The notes: generated by a model from the sequence alone, not told the origin. Positions 11,959-21,228 are shown, counted from the first letter of the stretch. The stretch is DNA of 64,000 nt from Anaerocolumna cellulosilytica (GCF_014218335.1 NZ_AP023367.1:1923501-1987500); one strand, 5' to 3'. Numbers and translations: made by a program.

Positions 11959-12783
11959 ATGGAAATTGAACACATAATTCAGGTACCGGGAAAGCATACG
12001 GAAGGAGTAAGGTTAAAAGGTTTTGTGATAGCTAACAGCCCTATGATTGAAGCTGAGCGGAAACATCCGGCTGTATTAATCTGTCCGGGAGGCGGCTATC
12101 ATCACCTAAGTGACAGAGAAGCAGAACCGGTTGCTTATAAGTTCACAGCAGAAGGAGTCCATGCTTTTATCTTATACTATACGATAGCGCCTCAAGGCGA
12201 ATATCCTCAGTCTTTGTGTGAAGTTTTAGCAGCACTTGCATATATCAGGGAACATGCAGAGGAATATCATATTGATGTGAATAATATTGCAGTCTGTGGT
12301 TTTTCTGCGGGGGGACATCTGGCAGGATGCGCAGGTGCTTTTTGGAATAGCAGCGAGATTTTATCTTTAATAGGAAAAACGTCTGAAGAAGTAAAACCAA
12401 ATAAAGTTATTTTATCCTATCCGGTTATCAGTAGTGGCGAAAAGGCGCACAAGGATTCCTTTATTAACCTGTTAGGTGACCATAAAGACAATCAGGAGCT
12501 AAGAGATAGAGTATCATTAGAAAAGCAAGTAACAAAATACTTTCCTCCGGTACTTATCTGGCATACCCAGGAAGACGGAGCAGTTCCGGTTGAGAATTCG
12601 TTGTACCTTGTGAATGCCTTAATTGCAGCAGGGGTACGGACAGAATTTCACCTCTATCCGACCGGCAGACATGGCTTATCCCTTGGAAATTATCTGAGTG
12701 ACAGAGATATTCCTTACGGAGTAAACCATCCTACCGGAGAATGGATTGAAAAAGCAATACAATTTATGTATACAGAACTATAA
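11959..12783 (+). CDS. Alpha/beta hydrolase, acetyl-esterase (BD-FAE-like)
   Basis: 274 residues. The oxyanion motif CPGGGYHH lies near residue 38, the nucleophile Ser in CGFSAGGH near 118, an acidic residue in WHTQEDGAVP near 215 and the His in YPTGRHGLS near 236. This is the organisation of small cytoplasmic carbohydrate acetyl-esterases of the BD-FAE/Axe group, which deacetylate sugars or xylan fragments. A clean GGGAGGATAT site precedes the ATG. It stands alone between sodA and a convergent gene, so no pathway context narrows the substrate. Confidence 0.8.
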   Translation: MEIEHIIQVPGKHTEGVRLKGFVIANSPMIEAERKHPAVLICPGGGYHHLSDREAEPVAYKFTAEGVHAFILYYTIAPQGEYPQSLCEVLAALAYIREHAEEYHIDVNNIAVCGFSAGGHLAGCAGAFWNSSEILSLIGKTSEEVKPNKVILSYPVISSGEKAHKDSFINLLGDHKDNQELRDRVSLEKQVTKYFPPVLIWHTQEDGAVPVENSLYLVNALIAAGVRTEFHLYPTGRHGLSLGNYLSDRDIPYGVNHPTGEWIEKAIQFMYTEL

Positions 12784-12912
12784 TCATATTTTCTTTAGCG
12801 TAAGTATTACAGCCGCTTATTAGATTTTGTAAAAGAGCTATTGAATAAGATGGAACCAGTCTTTATTTTGGTGATTGTAACTACTGCTTTAATCATTGCG
12901 TTTTACAATTGT

Positions 12913-13929
12913 CTAATTATGTTTTTGAAAATACGGAGAAAGGTCCCATACAGCACCAAGGTATGGGACATCTTTTTCAATGCGCTCTTTGCGGCCATTC
13001 ATATAATTTTGTTCCCAGGGGCCGGGATTGTCCATATCACAGCTTCTAAAGATAACCACATATAGCTCTAATTCCCGGAGTTTTAGAAAGTCTGGAAGGA
13101 GAGCAATCCACTGGTCGGACAATTGGTTTTCTTTCCGGTAACCGGCTAAGAAATGATGCAGAAAATGATTGGCAAAGGCAATTTTATTTTCAGCAGAATC
13201 CGGTCTTAATAAGCAGTAAAACAATGCAATTGCAATATCGCTGATAAAATATTGATAGGCGCTGTCATCAAAATCAAAAATAGTAATTTTTCCTTCATGG
13301 ATAAAAAAATTACCGGTATGTATATCTGTGTGCATAAGCCCGAAGCTATCACGGTCTTTTGGAAGATTCTTTAGTTTGGAAGCTAAAGAATTCAGCTTTT
13401 CTCCCACTATTTGGTGTTCTTTAGGGAGGTAGGCTTCCGGTTTTATAAATATGGGGTCTTCATACCAGACAGGACGAGTGGTAGTAAGATTATTTGGTTT
13501 ATAATCCTTGGAAAGACGATGCATTTTGCCAATAGAACGCCCCCATTCCTTGAACAATTCATCCGTTGCATCAGAAGGCTGCATATGCTTTCCGGGAGCT
13601 TTAGTAAAGGCTGTTGCCAAAAAATAATTGTTTTCATCAATTGAAATCTTTTCTACCAACTCATGATTGAAAGAGTATACTGGCTTGCTAACAGCTGCGC
13701 TGTGTGAGGACAGGTATTCAATAAAATCTAATTCCGACTGTACCATGGCTTTCTCTCTATGAGAACTATGCGTTAAGCGAAGAATATACTCTTTGCCTTC
13801 AAACGTATAGCCATATACGAAATTTTCAAAACCACCTATTTTGGTTAAACTATCTCTATCCATAGAATATCGGACGGCTGCTTGCATTAATATGTCTTCA
13901 TTAAAAAGTTCGTGTATATATTTTTCCAT
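12913..13929 (-). CDS. Phosphotransferase (APH/choline-kinase-like fold)
   Basis: 338 residues; start ATG at 13929 follows ATAGGAG. Brenner-type catalytic motif HTDIHTGNF followed by the metal-binding DFDD marks the aminoglycoside phosphotransferase/choline kinase family. The early part (ILRLTHSSHREKAMVQSELDFI) corresponds to the nucleotide-binding lobe. Such clostridial proteins are usually small-molecule kinases acting on amino acids, choline, sugars or, rarely, antibiotics; nothing in the context selects a substrate. It is convergent with the esterase gene. Confidence 0.75.
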   Translation of the reverse strand: MEKYIHELFNEDILMQAAVRYSMDRDSLTKIGGFENFVYGYTFEGKEYILRLTHSSHREKAMVQSELDFIEYLSSHSAAVSKPVYSFNHELVEKISIDENNYFLATAFTKAPGKHMQPSDATDELFKEWGRSIGKMHRLSKDYKPNNLTTTRPVWYEDPIFIKPEAYLPKEHQIVGEKLNSLASKLKNLPKDRDSFGLMHTDIHTGNFFIHEGKITIFDFDDSAYQYFISDIAIALFYCLLRPDSAENKIAFANHFLHHFLAGYRKENQLSDQWIALLPDFLKLRELELYVVIFRSCDMDNPGPWEQNYMNGRKERIEKDVPYLGAVWDLSPYFQKHN

Positions 13930-14151
13930 AAAAACTCCTATCTGCACCCACGAGTGCCCATAAATTTGATTTGTAAGGGGTGTCTGGCTATAAGTACTAT
14001 AATTTTACTGAGGTTGTGTTAGGAATAGTATAACTTACGATTTAGAACTTGTCGAATACATTTTTAGATAGTACCGAGAATAAAAAGCAGGGGCAATCAC
14101 CAAAAACAGACTCCGATTAACGAATTATTTCTAACAAAGGAGGAATTATAC

Positions 14152-14895
14152 ATGATAAAAAAATCGAAGGGCCGTAAGTTTCTGGTAGTCATAAGTCTTC
14201 TACTGCTGTTAAGTTTCATTGCATTCGCACTTTGGGCAATGCTTCCCCATAGAACAATGGAAGCTGCAAAAGAAGCATTGAAATCAGACGAGACGGTAGC
14301 AGTTCAAAACGGTACTTATATACATTTAAAACCTTTAGTAAATCGGAAGAAAATCGGTATCATTATGTATCCCGGTGCTAGGGTAGACGCAGAGGCCTAT
14401 GCTGTGCTGGGAAAAAAGTTAGCCAGAGAAGGCATGGATGTATTTATCTTAAAAATGCCCCTTCGTATTGCCTTTTTTGGAGTAAATGCCGCAGACAGAA
14501 TTTTAAATGAACACAAGGATGAACTATCAACTTGGTATATTGGCGGACATTCTCTGGGGGGAGTAGTAGCTGCAAATTACGCCGTAGACCATCAAGAGAC
14601 GATTGACGGAGTGATATTTCTTGCTTCCTATCCGGTGAAAGGAAAAGATTTTAAAAATGCAGACTTACGTTATCTACAGATATTTGCCAGTAAAGACGGA
14701 TTTGTAACAAAGGAAGACAGAGAAAATGGTGCAGCCTTGCTGCCTGCGGAGCGAATCGTTTATACCATTGAAGGAGGTAACCACGAACAGTTCGGATATT
14801 ATGGTCATCAAAAAGGAGATGGAATACCCGACATAACAAGAGAAGAACAGCATGAAGTTATAAAAGAACAAATCAGTGCTTTTGTATTAAATTAA
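14152..14895 (+). CDS. Membrane-anchored alpha/beta hydrolase
   Basis: 247 residues. An N-terminal membrane helix (residues about 10-30, FLVVISLLLLLSFIAFAL) after a lysine/arginine start suggests an anchor or uncleaved signal. The hydrolase core has MYPGARVDAEAY (oxyanion region), nucleophile Ser in GGHSLGGVVA, an Asp in FASKDGFV and a His in EGGNHEQFG, giving a complete triad in dienelactone-hydrolase style. The active domain is predicted outside the membrane. The strong AAAGGAGG site supports the start. The substrate is unknown. Confidence 0.8.
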   Translation: MIKKSKGRKFLVVISLLLLLSFIAFALWAMLPHRTMEAAKEALKSDETVAVQNGTYIHLKPLVNRKKIGIIMYPGARVDAEAYAVLGKKLAREGMDVFILKMPLRIAFFGVNAADRILNEHKDELSTWYIGGHSLGGVVAANYAVDHQETIDGVIFLASYPVKGKDFKNADLRYLQIFASKDGFVTKEDRENGAALLPAERIVYTIEGGNHEQFGYYGHQKGDGIPDITREEQHEVIKEQISAFVLN

Positions 14896-14927
14896 AGGCA
14901 GCAGACTCTTAAAAAACTACCAAGAAA

Positions 14928-14990
14928 AGGCTCTTTTGTAGCAAGAAGTAAAGGAAAAGTATCAACCTTACGCCTGTTACAAAGAGCCTG
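14928..14990. terminator. Probable terminator between convergent genes
   Basis: AGGCTCTTTTGTA and TACAAAGAGCCT form a 12-bp stem with one bulge and a ~37-base loop, followed by T-rich sequence on the plus strand. Confidence 0.4.
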
Positions 14991-15020
14991 ATTTTGTTAT
15001 AATAGTATAGTATAATAAAT

Positions 15021-15584
15021 TTAGAGCGGCATTATAGTTTTACCGAATTCCTGGTTGATAATCTGTCCGAATGCATTGTAAAGAGCAGACAGACCGCAGA
15101 AAATTCCAACATATCCTGCAAGGGTATGGATTCCCTCAGAACCTGTGAAGTTTGCAGCAGAAAGCAGGAAGAATAAAATGGTAAGTGAACCGAATACAAC
15201 CTGGCTTGCACGGTTATGCTTTAGGGTTCCTATAAACATAAATGCGGTGAAAATTCCCCAAAGCCCTAAGTAAAAGCCCATGCTTGAAGTATCAGCGGTG
15301 CTGATTCCGGAAAAGGGATTTATCCAGATTAAAATCAGGGACCACCAGAAAAATCCATAGGCAGTAAAGGCAGTTGCTCCAAAGGTATTGTTTTTCTTAA
15401 ATTCCATAATACCTGCAATTATCTGAGCAGCTCCGCCCAGTGCAAAACCCATTGCAACGATGACTATGGACAAAGGAATAAAGCCTGCGTTGTGTAAATT
15501 TAATAAGCAGGTAGTCATTCCAAAGCCCAGGAGTCCTAGGGGAGCCGGATTAGCTATGGAAGCTTGGTTTGATTGTGTTGACAT
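15021..15584 (-). CDS. Acetate/succinate transporter, GPR1/FUN34/YaaH (SatP) family
   Basis: 187 residues with six membrane segments. The family signature NPAPLGLLGFGMTT occurs at the N-terminus, and GYFG-like text and FFWWSL match SatP proteins. Family members move acetate (and sometimes succinate) with protons across the cytoplasmic membrane; in a fermenter this may export or recapture acetate. The site GAAAGGACG lies 14 bases before the ATG. It has its own long upstream region (15585-15912, AT-rich, nothing else recognised) and no operon partner. Confidence 0.88.
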   Translation of the reverse strand: MSTQSNQASIANPAPLGLLGFGMTTCLLNLHNAGFIPLSIVIVAMGFALGGAAQIIAGIMEFKKNNTFGATAFTAYGFFWWSLILIWINPFSGISTADTSSMGFYLGLWGIFTAFMFIGTLKHNRASQVVFGSLTILFFLLSAANFTGSEGIHTLAGYVGIFCGLSALYNAFGQIINQEFGKTIMPL

Positions 15585-15912
15585 TGTTTTATAAACGTCC
15601 TTTCATACATTCTAGTCGTGTTAATTACACTCGGAGCATATCGTATCATTTTTTTCACAAAAATTCAACAAAAATTTTATATTTTACAGGTATTTCTTGT
15701 CGAATCATGTTTTTAGGAAGTAGAATTATTAAAAAGAAGCTTTGCTGATAAAAATAATTGACTTGGGTGTTAAAGCCCATTCTCAAAAAACATATACTTT
15801 GTTATTATAGAATCTAAGTAGAGAATTAAATAAATATAACATGTATGAATATGAATCGCTTATGTAGTCTTTAGGAATACTATAGTTAGAAGATTAAAAA
15901 GGAGGCTTTGAT

Positions 15913-16077
15913 ATGGCACACAATCAAATGAAAAGTACTAAAAACAATAAAAAAGAAGATGGTAAATTTCACTCAAAACACATTAAACACAATCCACAGG
16001 CAGAAAGCGCCCGTGCTGTATTTGGATTGCAAGATAACAATGGAAAAAATAAGACGGATGAGGAAGAAAGCAGGTAA
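15913..16077 (+). CDS. Small basic protein, 54 residues (CPC_1213-like)
   Basis: A short frame with an excellent AAAGGAGG site eight bases before the ATG and its own terminator downstream. The protein is Lys/Asn/His-rich and hydrophilic, with HNPQAESARAVFG in the middle. That segment resembles small clostridial proteins annotated as the CPC_1213 family (resemblance from memory, not searched). There is no membrane segment or cysteine. The function is unknown. Coding is supported by the ribosome-binding site, the terminator and the absence of any competing frame. Confidence 0.65.
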   Translation: MAHNQMKSTKNNKKEDGKFHSKHIKHNPQAESARAVFGLQDNNGKNKTDEEESR

Positions 16078-16101
16078 GATATAACAAAGAATTGTAAAAG
16101 C

Positions 16102-16142
16102 AAAGCAGGAGAGCCATAAATATCAGGTTCTTCTGCTTTTTA
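16102..16142 (+). terminator. Terminator of the 54-residue protein gene
   Basis: AAAGCAGGAGAGCC pairs with GGTTCTTCTGCTTT (two G-U pairs), followed by a T run. Confidence 0.75.
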
Positions 16143-16369
16143 AATATGGTTTATTAGGAGCTATAACTATACTTTCCTGTCTAAGACGAATCTTGTGGAA
16201 TTATCTATCATGTAGTATAATATTAAAATAAATTTCAAATGAATGCAATAGATAAAATCTAGTTTCAATAGAACAGGTTAGATAACTGGAAAAAGAGCTT
16301 CTTAAGTGTTTTAGCAGTACTATATAACGATACATATACATTTCCGTTTAAAAGTTGGGAGGTTAATCT

Positions 16370-16591
16370 ATGGGTGATAAGATAGTTAAAGTTTGTAAAA
16401 AATGCTCCGGTTTTGATGTGGAGGATTTAAAAGACATCTTAAAATCAAAGCAGTTTTCTACGGGTTGTATCCATAAATGTAAAAAGAAGTGCCCGGAACT
16501 AGAAGGTAAGGTTTATGGTTATATAAAGGGTGACTTTACAGTATGTGAAAAAAAGAAGGACTTTTTTGAAAAGATAAAAAGTCTGTTATAA
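16370..16591 (+). CDS. Small cysteine-rich protein, DUF1450/ferredoxin-like
   Basis: 73 residues. CKKCSGFDVEDLK at the N-terminus, then CIHKCKKKC and the Tyr/Gly-rich segment VYGYIKGDFTVCE. The cysteine spacing and the closing VxVCExxxxFFEKI match small DUF1450 or thioredoxin-like [2Fe-2S] proteins of Firmicutes. The site GGGAGG lies seven bases before the start. It may bind iron-sulfur or another metal; no partner genes clarify this. The upstream gap 16143-16369 holds no further gene. Confidence 0.65.
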   Translation: MGDKIVKVCKKCSGFDVEDLKDILKSKQFSTGCIHKCKKKCPELEGKVYGYIKGDFTVCEKKKDFFEKIKSLL

Positions 16592-16609
16592 AAGCCCTTC
16601 TTCTTTGCA

Positions 16610-18319
16610 TTAAGCAGATTTGGTTACTTGAAACAGGGAGTAAAAATAACTTTGCTGTTCTAAAAGCTGGTCAAAACCACCTGTTTCAACAACTCTGCCA
16701 TTGTTTAATACGATTATCTTATCATAAAGCCTTAAACTTGCTTCATCCATTCGATGAGAGATTACGATACGAGTTACATTCTCAAAATTGGAAATTTCTT
16801 GTTCTATCACTTGAGCCGTCTTCTGGTCTAGGGCAGAGGTAGCCTCATCCATAATAAGAATAGGAGTTTTACGCAGTAGGCTTCTTGCAATTGAGATACG
16901 CTGTTTTTCACCTCCGGATAAGTAATTTCCGTTCTCACCGCATTTGTATTCTGTTCCTTTTTTCTGTATCAACATGCTTAAACCTGATTTTTCCATGGCA
17001 GTTATAATGGCATTTTGTTCAAAGCTCCTGAACATGGTAACATTATCCTGAATTGTACTGTCAAAAATAAAAACATTCTGCAAAATCACAGAAAACAAGT
17101 CGTACAGTGAGTCGTTAGCAAGCTTTCCAAGATCCATATCATCAATGGTTATTTGCCCTTCATAGTTATTGTGGTAGCCTAGCAACAGGTTAACAAGGGT
17201 AGATTTTCCGCTGCCGCTGGCACCGACAATAACATAACTTTTACCTTTTTCAAAGGTAAGATTAATATTCTTAAGGATGGGTTGTTCTTTTTCATAAGCG
17301 AAGGAAACATTGTGAAAGGTAATCTCTCTTAAAAAGGATGACTTATTTAATGTGTCCCTTTCTTTTATACGGTTACTAGTGGCAGCTTCTATTTTATCAA
17401 TTAGTGCACTGGCAGCTTTTTTTTCGGTTAATAATGGACCCACGCTGCCAACAGGCTCAAGTACATAATTCAATAATTGGATAAAAGCAATAACGGTACC
17501 GGCGGTAATGATATTGTGAATGGCAAGATAAGCTCCTGCCACAAAAGTTGTAAACTGTACTAGAAATGAGGAAGCAGTGGAAAGTAGTGTAATAAAATCA
17601 CCGGTCATACGTTTCTTGTTCTTGGCATGTTCCACTTTGCTATTCCCGTCATTATAAAGCTTTAGTATTTCAGCCTCGGCGCGAAAGCTTTTTACAACGG
17701 AAAAACCGGTTAATAAATCTTTCACCATAGACACAAAGCTCTCATTTCGCTCGGAGGCAAGGAACACTTTATGTTCTAAGGATTTTCCAAATACCATGGA
17801 TATCAGAATGGGAAGCAGGCTGATGCCTAATACACAAAGTGTTAAAAACCAGTTTAAATAGGCCATTGCTATAATACCGCAGATAAAACTTAACACTTGT
17901 ATCGTTATCTGAATCGTAGCTGTCAGATAGTTTGCTTCAATTGTAGAGATATCATTTGTAAAAATAGAAATATACGTGCCAGTCACTTCATTATCAAAGG
18001 AATTTATACTCTTCTTTAATAAATTTGAGAAAGCATAGTTCTTAAATTGCAGCATGGCTTGCTTTATAAAATGATTGTAATATTTACGCTTTAAAAGTTG
18101 TATAATCACCAAAATAACAAGATAGATTAAGCTGTATACAGTCATTTGTTTTAATTCTGTCATAGAGCCGCCGGAAGCAACATCTATCAGTAGCTTTAGT
18201 ATAAAAGCAATTGATAGATTCAATGCAGTCGATAGGACGCAGATTAATATAGTAAAAAAATAATTTAGTTTGTTTTTATAATAAAATTGTTTTCTATAAG
18301 TGCTCATAGTCTGATTCAT
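16610..18319 (-). CDS. ABC exporter half-transporter (MerR-controlled)
   Basis: 569 residues: six-helix exporter membrane domain (about 1-310) and ATPase with Walker A GASGSGKST, signature LSGGEKQR and Walker B ILIMDEATSALD. A homodimer is likely because only one half is encoded. The gene lies 47 bases after a MerR regulator in the same direction, so the pair probably forms a drug- or stress-inducible efflux unit. The Shine-Dalgarno AGAAAGGA is 13 bases before the ATG, a long spacing. The substrate is unknown. Confidence 0.85.
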   Translation of the reverse strand: MNQTMSTYRKQFYYKNKLNYFFTILICVLSTALNLSIAFILKLLIDVASGGSMTELKQMTVYSLIYLVILVIIQLLKRKYYNHFIKQAMLQFKNYAFSNLLKKSINSFDNEVTGTYISIFTNDISTIEANYLTATIQITIQVLSFICGIIAMAYLNWFLTLCVLGISLLPILISMVFGKSLEHKVFLASERNESFVSMVKDLLTGFSVVKSFRAEAEILKLYNDGNSKVEHAKNKKRMTGDFITLLSTASSFLVQFTTFVAGAYLAIHNIITAGTVIAFIQLLNYVLEPVGSVGPLLTEKKAASALIDKIEAATSNRIKERDTLNKSSFLREITFHNVSFAYEKEQPILKNINLTFEKGKSYVIVGASGSGKSTLVNLLLGYHNNYEGQITIDDMDLGKLANDSLYDLFSVILQNVFIFDSTIQDNVTMFRSFEQNAIITAMEKSGLSMLIQKKGTEYKCGENGNYLSGGEKQRISIARSLLRKTPILIMDEATSALDQKTAQVIEQEISNFENVTRIVISHRMDEASLRLYDKIIVLNNGRVVETGGFDQLLEQQSYFYSLFQVTKSA

Positions 18320-18366
18320 CCAATTAGGATAGTCCTTTCTGTTAATAATGGCAAGAACAACACTTA

Positions 18367-19050
18367 TTACATCCTAAAGTCAATGAACAGGGAATCAAAG
18401 GTAAAGGCTACTATAAAGTCGCTATGAAAAATATATTTGATTAATAAAGTACGTTCTGATCCAGAGATGTATACATGGACCTCATTATCCACCATTGAAC
18501 ATTCTGTTATTTCAAGTAGAGTACCATTTAATTGCTTCATATCTTTCTCAAAAGCGGTAAGAAAACCGAATGAAAGGTATTTTCTTACATGGCTTGCAAA
18601 ATACTCGATGAACCCTTTATAGTCTTTATTAAGTAGTTTTCTTGTGGCTTTCCTTGCCAGCTCAGTTTGATAATTTGTAATTTTTTCTTCGTTCTCTAGC
18701 TCGAAGATATCCCGGTTTTCCATAAGTAATGTTACGGCCCGTTCCAAATTTCGCAGCTGCTTTTCTTTCGCAAGCATTTCTGCTTTAATCACTGCTATTT
18801 TAGATTGAATGGAAACAGAGACGTCCTGTTCGCTGAGAAAAAGTTCCTTGATATCCTTAATAGAAAGATTTAAGGAGCGCATAATTAAGATTTTTCGAAG
18901 CTTTTCAATCTCGCATACCGTATATTTCCTGGGCTGGGTTTTTTTGTCACGAAAGCTCTTTATCAATCCTTCCTTTTCATAATACCGGAGTGTTCTTGAG
19001 GTGATGTCAAAGTTTTTACAAACCTCAGATATACTTAAAAAGGTCTCCAT
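18367..19050 (-). CDS. MerR-family regulator with C-terminal DUF3887-like domain
   Basis: 227 residues; the start at 19050 uses GGAG seven bases upstream, better than an ATG at 19062 that has no site. Winged helix FLSISEVCKNFDITSRTLRYYEKEGLI is followed by the coiled-coil region (about 80-120), then a C-terminal ~90-residue domain (LLNKDYKGFIEYF onward) resembling DUF3887, probably the ligand-sensing part. It precedes an ABC exporter, and its own promoter has the MerR layout, so it likely activates both genes when the ligand is present. Confidence 0.85.
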   Translation of the reverse strand: METFLSISEVCKNFDITSRTLRYYEKEGLIKSFRDKKTQPRKYTVCEIEKLRKILIMRSLNLSIKDIKELFLSEQDVSVSIQSKIAVIKAEMLAKEKQLRNLERAVTLLMENRDIFELENEEKITNYQTELARKATRKLLNKDYKGFIEYFASHVRKYLSFGFLTAFEKDMKQLNGTLLEITECSMVDNEVHVYISGSERTLLIKYIFHSDFIVAFTFDSLFIDFRM

Positions 19051-19184
19051 TATGTTCTCCATTTCTATAATAGGTCGGTTTTATGGGTAGATTTTTCATA
19101 GGTAGGCTGTGCCTGATTCACTGCCTGTTTTTTAAGTGTTGTTTTTTCATGTTGCAAGCTTGCTGGATGAATTCATCTAGGGAT

Positions 19185-19215
19185 ATTATAACTCTTGACC
19201 TAAGGTCAACGTCAA
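19185..19215 (-). promoter_or_regulatory. MerR-type promoter with 19-bp spacer and palindromic operator
   Basis: On the minus strand: TTGACG (19210-19215), a 19-base spacer, TATAAT (19185-19190). The spacer contains the perfect palindrome TTGACCT-A-AGGTCAA (19195-19209 on the plus strand). An over-long spacer filled by an operator is the classic arrangement that MerR proteins untwist for activation. Confidence 0.85.
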
Positions 19216-19447
19216 TACCGTATTTCATGAATAGCAGAAAAAGGAGTTGAAAACAAAAAAAGAACCCAGAATAGGATTCAATTGTGTATTTCTTTTAAAA
19301 TAACTGTCTTTCCCAGACGTAGTATGCTATAATCGATATATTCGTATGGATAAATATGTGATTTCTTCGGAAAGTATATGTTTATGGGAGATATTGAATA
19401 AAAAAGTAAAAAAATAAACTACATTATAATAAGAAGTCTGCCAGAAA

Positions 19448-19511
19448 GAGTCTCCCTGTCTCTATTGGTGAATTAGTACGTCCGAATACTAATTAGAGTC
19501 AGGGGATACTC
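19448..19511. other. Unidentified long bulged stem-loop
   Basis: GAGT..TCCC-TG / CA-GGGGA..ACTC closes a stem that continues as CTCT / AGAG and then AATTAGTA / TACTAATT with loop CGTCCGAA; one strand has a seven-base bulge. It sits about 130 bases before the LysR start and 240 bases before the MerR promoter. It matches no riboswitch class I know. It could be a leader structure on either strand. The rest of 19216-19641 holds no gene. Confidence 0.4.
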
Positions 19512-19641
19512 GACGGCTTAGGTGAATTTTATTTTTACAAGTTTATTATAGTATAATATAAATGTAATTACCAATATACATTATAAATCCCACCCATAAA
19601 CAAAAGTTAATTGCTATAGTAATTTATAAAGGATGAAAGCT

Positions 19642-20547
19642 ATGGATCTGCATTATCTTAAAATATTTCATACAGTAGCGAAGTGCTTAAGTTTTAAAAA
19701 AGCTTCAGAGAAACTTCATATCAGCCAGCCGGCATTGTCAATCCAGGTTAAAAAACTGGAGGGTCAAACCGGCTTAAAGCTGTTCAATAAAATAGGAAAC
19801 AAGATATTCTTAAGTGAAAGCGGTGAGATGCTCTATAGCTATACCAGAAAAATATTTGCTATAGTTGAGGATATGGAGAATCATATTAATACCATAAAGG
19901 AAGTGATTGGAGGAACTATTAATCTGGGTGCCAGCAATACCCCAGGAACCTATATACTTCCGTATGTAATCGGTGAAATGAAGAAAAAGTATCCTGCAGT
20001 AACCGTAACGTTGCATGTTGGTGACACCTCTGAAATAACCAATCTAATTGAAAATGGAACTTTGGATGTAGCAGTTAATGGAGGTAACGGAACTTACAAT
20101 ACAAGTATTTATGTAAAAAAGCTCTTTGACGATAGGTTGGTGGTGGTGGCTTCTCCCAAGCATACCCTAAGTGAAAAGGAGCTTGTAGAGCCTGAGAATC
20201 TTGCAGAACTAAGTTTTATTGTTCACAATACTACTTCTCAGCTTTATACTTACTATAAAAGCTTTATTGGAGAGTATCATATCCCAGAAAATATCGGTAT
20301 GCATTTTGGCAGTATTGATGCTATAAAACATGCCATATATGCTAACCTTGGGGTTGCCATTATGCCGTATTATGCGGTTAAACTTGAAGTTAAGATGGGA
20401 TTGTTAAAGGTTCTGAACATTAATTGTGACAAATTAACGTATCCCTATAGCATGATTTATAATAAGAACAAGTACCTGTCCCTTACGACGAAGACATTTA
20501 TTGAAGTATTAACCCAGTGTGCAGAGGGTTCTGAAATTGAATGTTAA
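19642..20547 (+). CDS. LysR-family transcription regulator
   Basis: 301 residues. Start at 19642 (MDLHYLKIFHTVAKC) because AAAGGA is eight bases upstream; an ATG at 19633 overlaps the site. N-terminal HTH (LSFKKASEKLHISQPALSIQVKKLE) and the periplasmic-binding-like effector domain with GTINLGASNTPGTYILPY. The CysB/CysL-like GASxxPGxY start of the effector domain suggests a small-molecule ligand. It precedes a phosphodiesterase by 73 bases in the same direction. Targets are not visible. Confidence 0.88.
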   Translation: MDLHYLKIFHTVAKCLSFKKASEKLHISQPALSIQVKKLEGQTGLKLFNKIGNKIFLSESGEMLYSYTRKIFAIVEDMENHINTIKEVIGGTINLGASNTPGTYILPYVIGEMKKKYPAVTVTLHVGDTSEITNLIENGTLDVAVNGGNGTYNTSIYVKKLFDDRLVVVASPKHTLSEKELVEPENLAELSFIVHNTTSQLYTYYKSFIGEYHIPENIGMHFGSIDAIKHAIYANLGVAIMPYYAVKLEVKMGLLKVLNINCDKLTYPYSMIYNKNKYLSLTTKTFIEVLTQCAEGSEIEC

Positions 20548-20620
20548 CCTATGGAGCAGGTGATGTATGAAAAATGAACCAAAGACGATAAAAAAACCAG
20601 AAGAAGTGAAAGGAACCACT

Positions 20621-21166
20621 ATGAAAATAATGATAGCCTCAGATATACATGGCTCAGCTTTTTATTGTAATAAAATGCTTGAAGCTTATAAACGGGAAAA
20701 GGCAGATAAACTGCTTTTATTAGGTGACATCTTGTACCACGGCCCTAGAAATGATTTGCCAAGGGAATACGAGCCTAAAAGGGTTATTGAGATGTTAAAT
20801 CAGATAAAGGATGAAATTCTCTGTGTGAGAGGTAATTGTGATACCGAGGTTGACCAGATGGTACTAGAATTTCCGGTACTTGCAGAATACTGTATCCTCT
20901 ATTGGAACAGTCGCATGGTGTTTGCGACGCATGGACATAAATTCAATCCGTCTAACTTGCCTATGTTAAAAAAGGGAGATATTTTGTTAAATGGTCACAC
21001 CCATATACCTGCTTTTAATAAACAAGGTGAAATATACTATGTGAATCCGGGTTCTGTATCCATACCCAAGGAAGGCAGCGCCCACAGCTATATTATATTA
21101 GAGGATAAATTCACCTTTAAAAGCTTAGAGGGTGAGGTGTACCAGCAGGAAGAGATACCTGAGTAA
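20621..21166 (+). CDS. yfcE: YfcE/MJ0936-type metallophosphoesterase
   Basis: 181 residues from ATG 20621, where AAAGGA is spaced correctly and the protein begins MKIMIASDIHGS like its family; an in-frame ATG at 20567 would add 18 polar residues and is possible. The dinuclear metal site is complete: DIHGS, LGDILYHGPRN, RGNCD, THGH and NGHTH. Such enzymes hydrolyse phosphodiesters; the physiological substrate is unknown. A strong terminator follows. Confidence 0.85.
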   Translation: MKIMIASDIHGSAFYCNKMLEAYKREKADKLLLLGDILYHGPRNDLPREYEPKRVIEMLNQIKDEILCVRGNCDTEVDQMVLEFPVLAEYCILYWNSRMVFATHGHKFNPSNLPMLKKGDILLNGHTHIPAFNKQGEIYYVNPGSVSIPKEGSAHSYIILEDKFTFKSLEGEVYQQEEIPE

Positions 21167-21188
21167 CAATCGTTTCAATATAATATAG

Positions 21189-21228
21189 AACCGCTAAGTG
21201 GTTGGTTATTCCCGCTTAGTGGTTTTTT
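21189..21228 (+). terminator. Terminator after yfcE
   Basis: AACCGCTAAGTGG / CCCGCTTAGTGGTT stem with G-U pairs and six Ts. Confidence 0.85.

Noticed and set aside
12841-13065. Plus-strand 74-codon frame starting with TTG
   Set aside because: Mostly overlaps the phosphotransferase gene on the other strand, no ribosome-binding site, no family resemblance.
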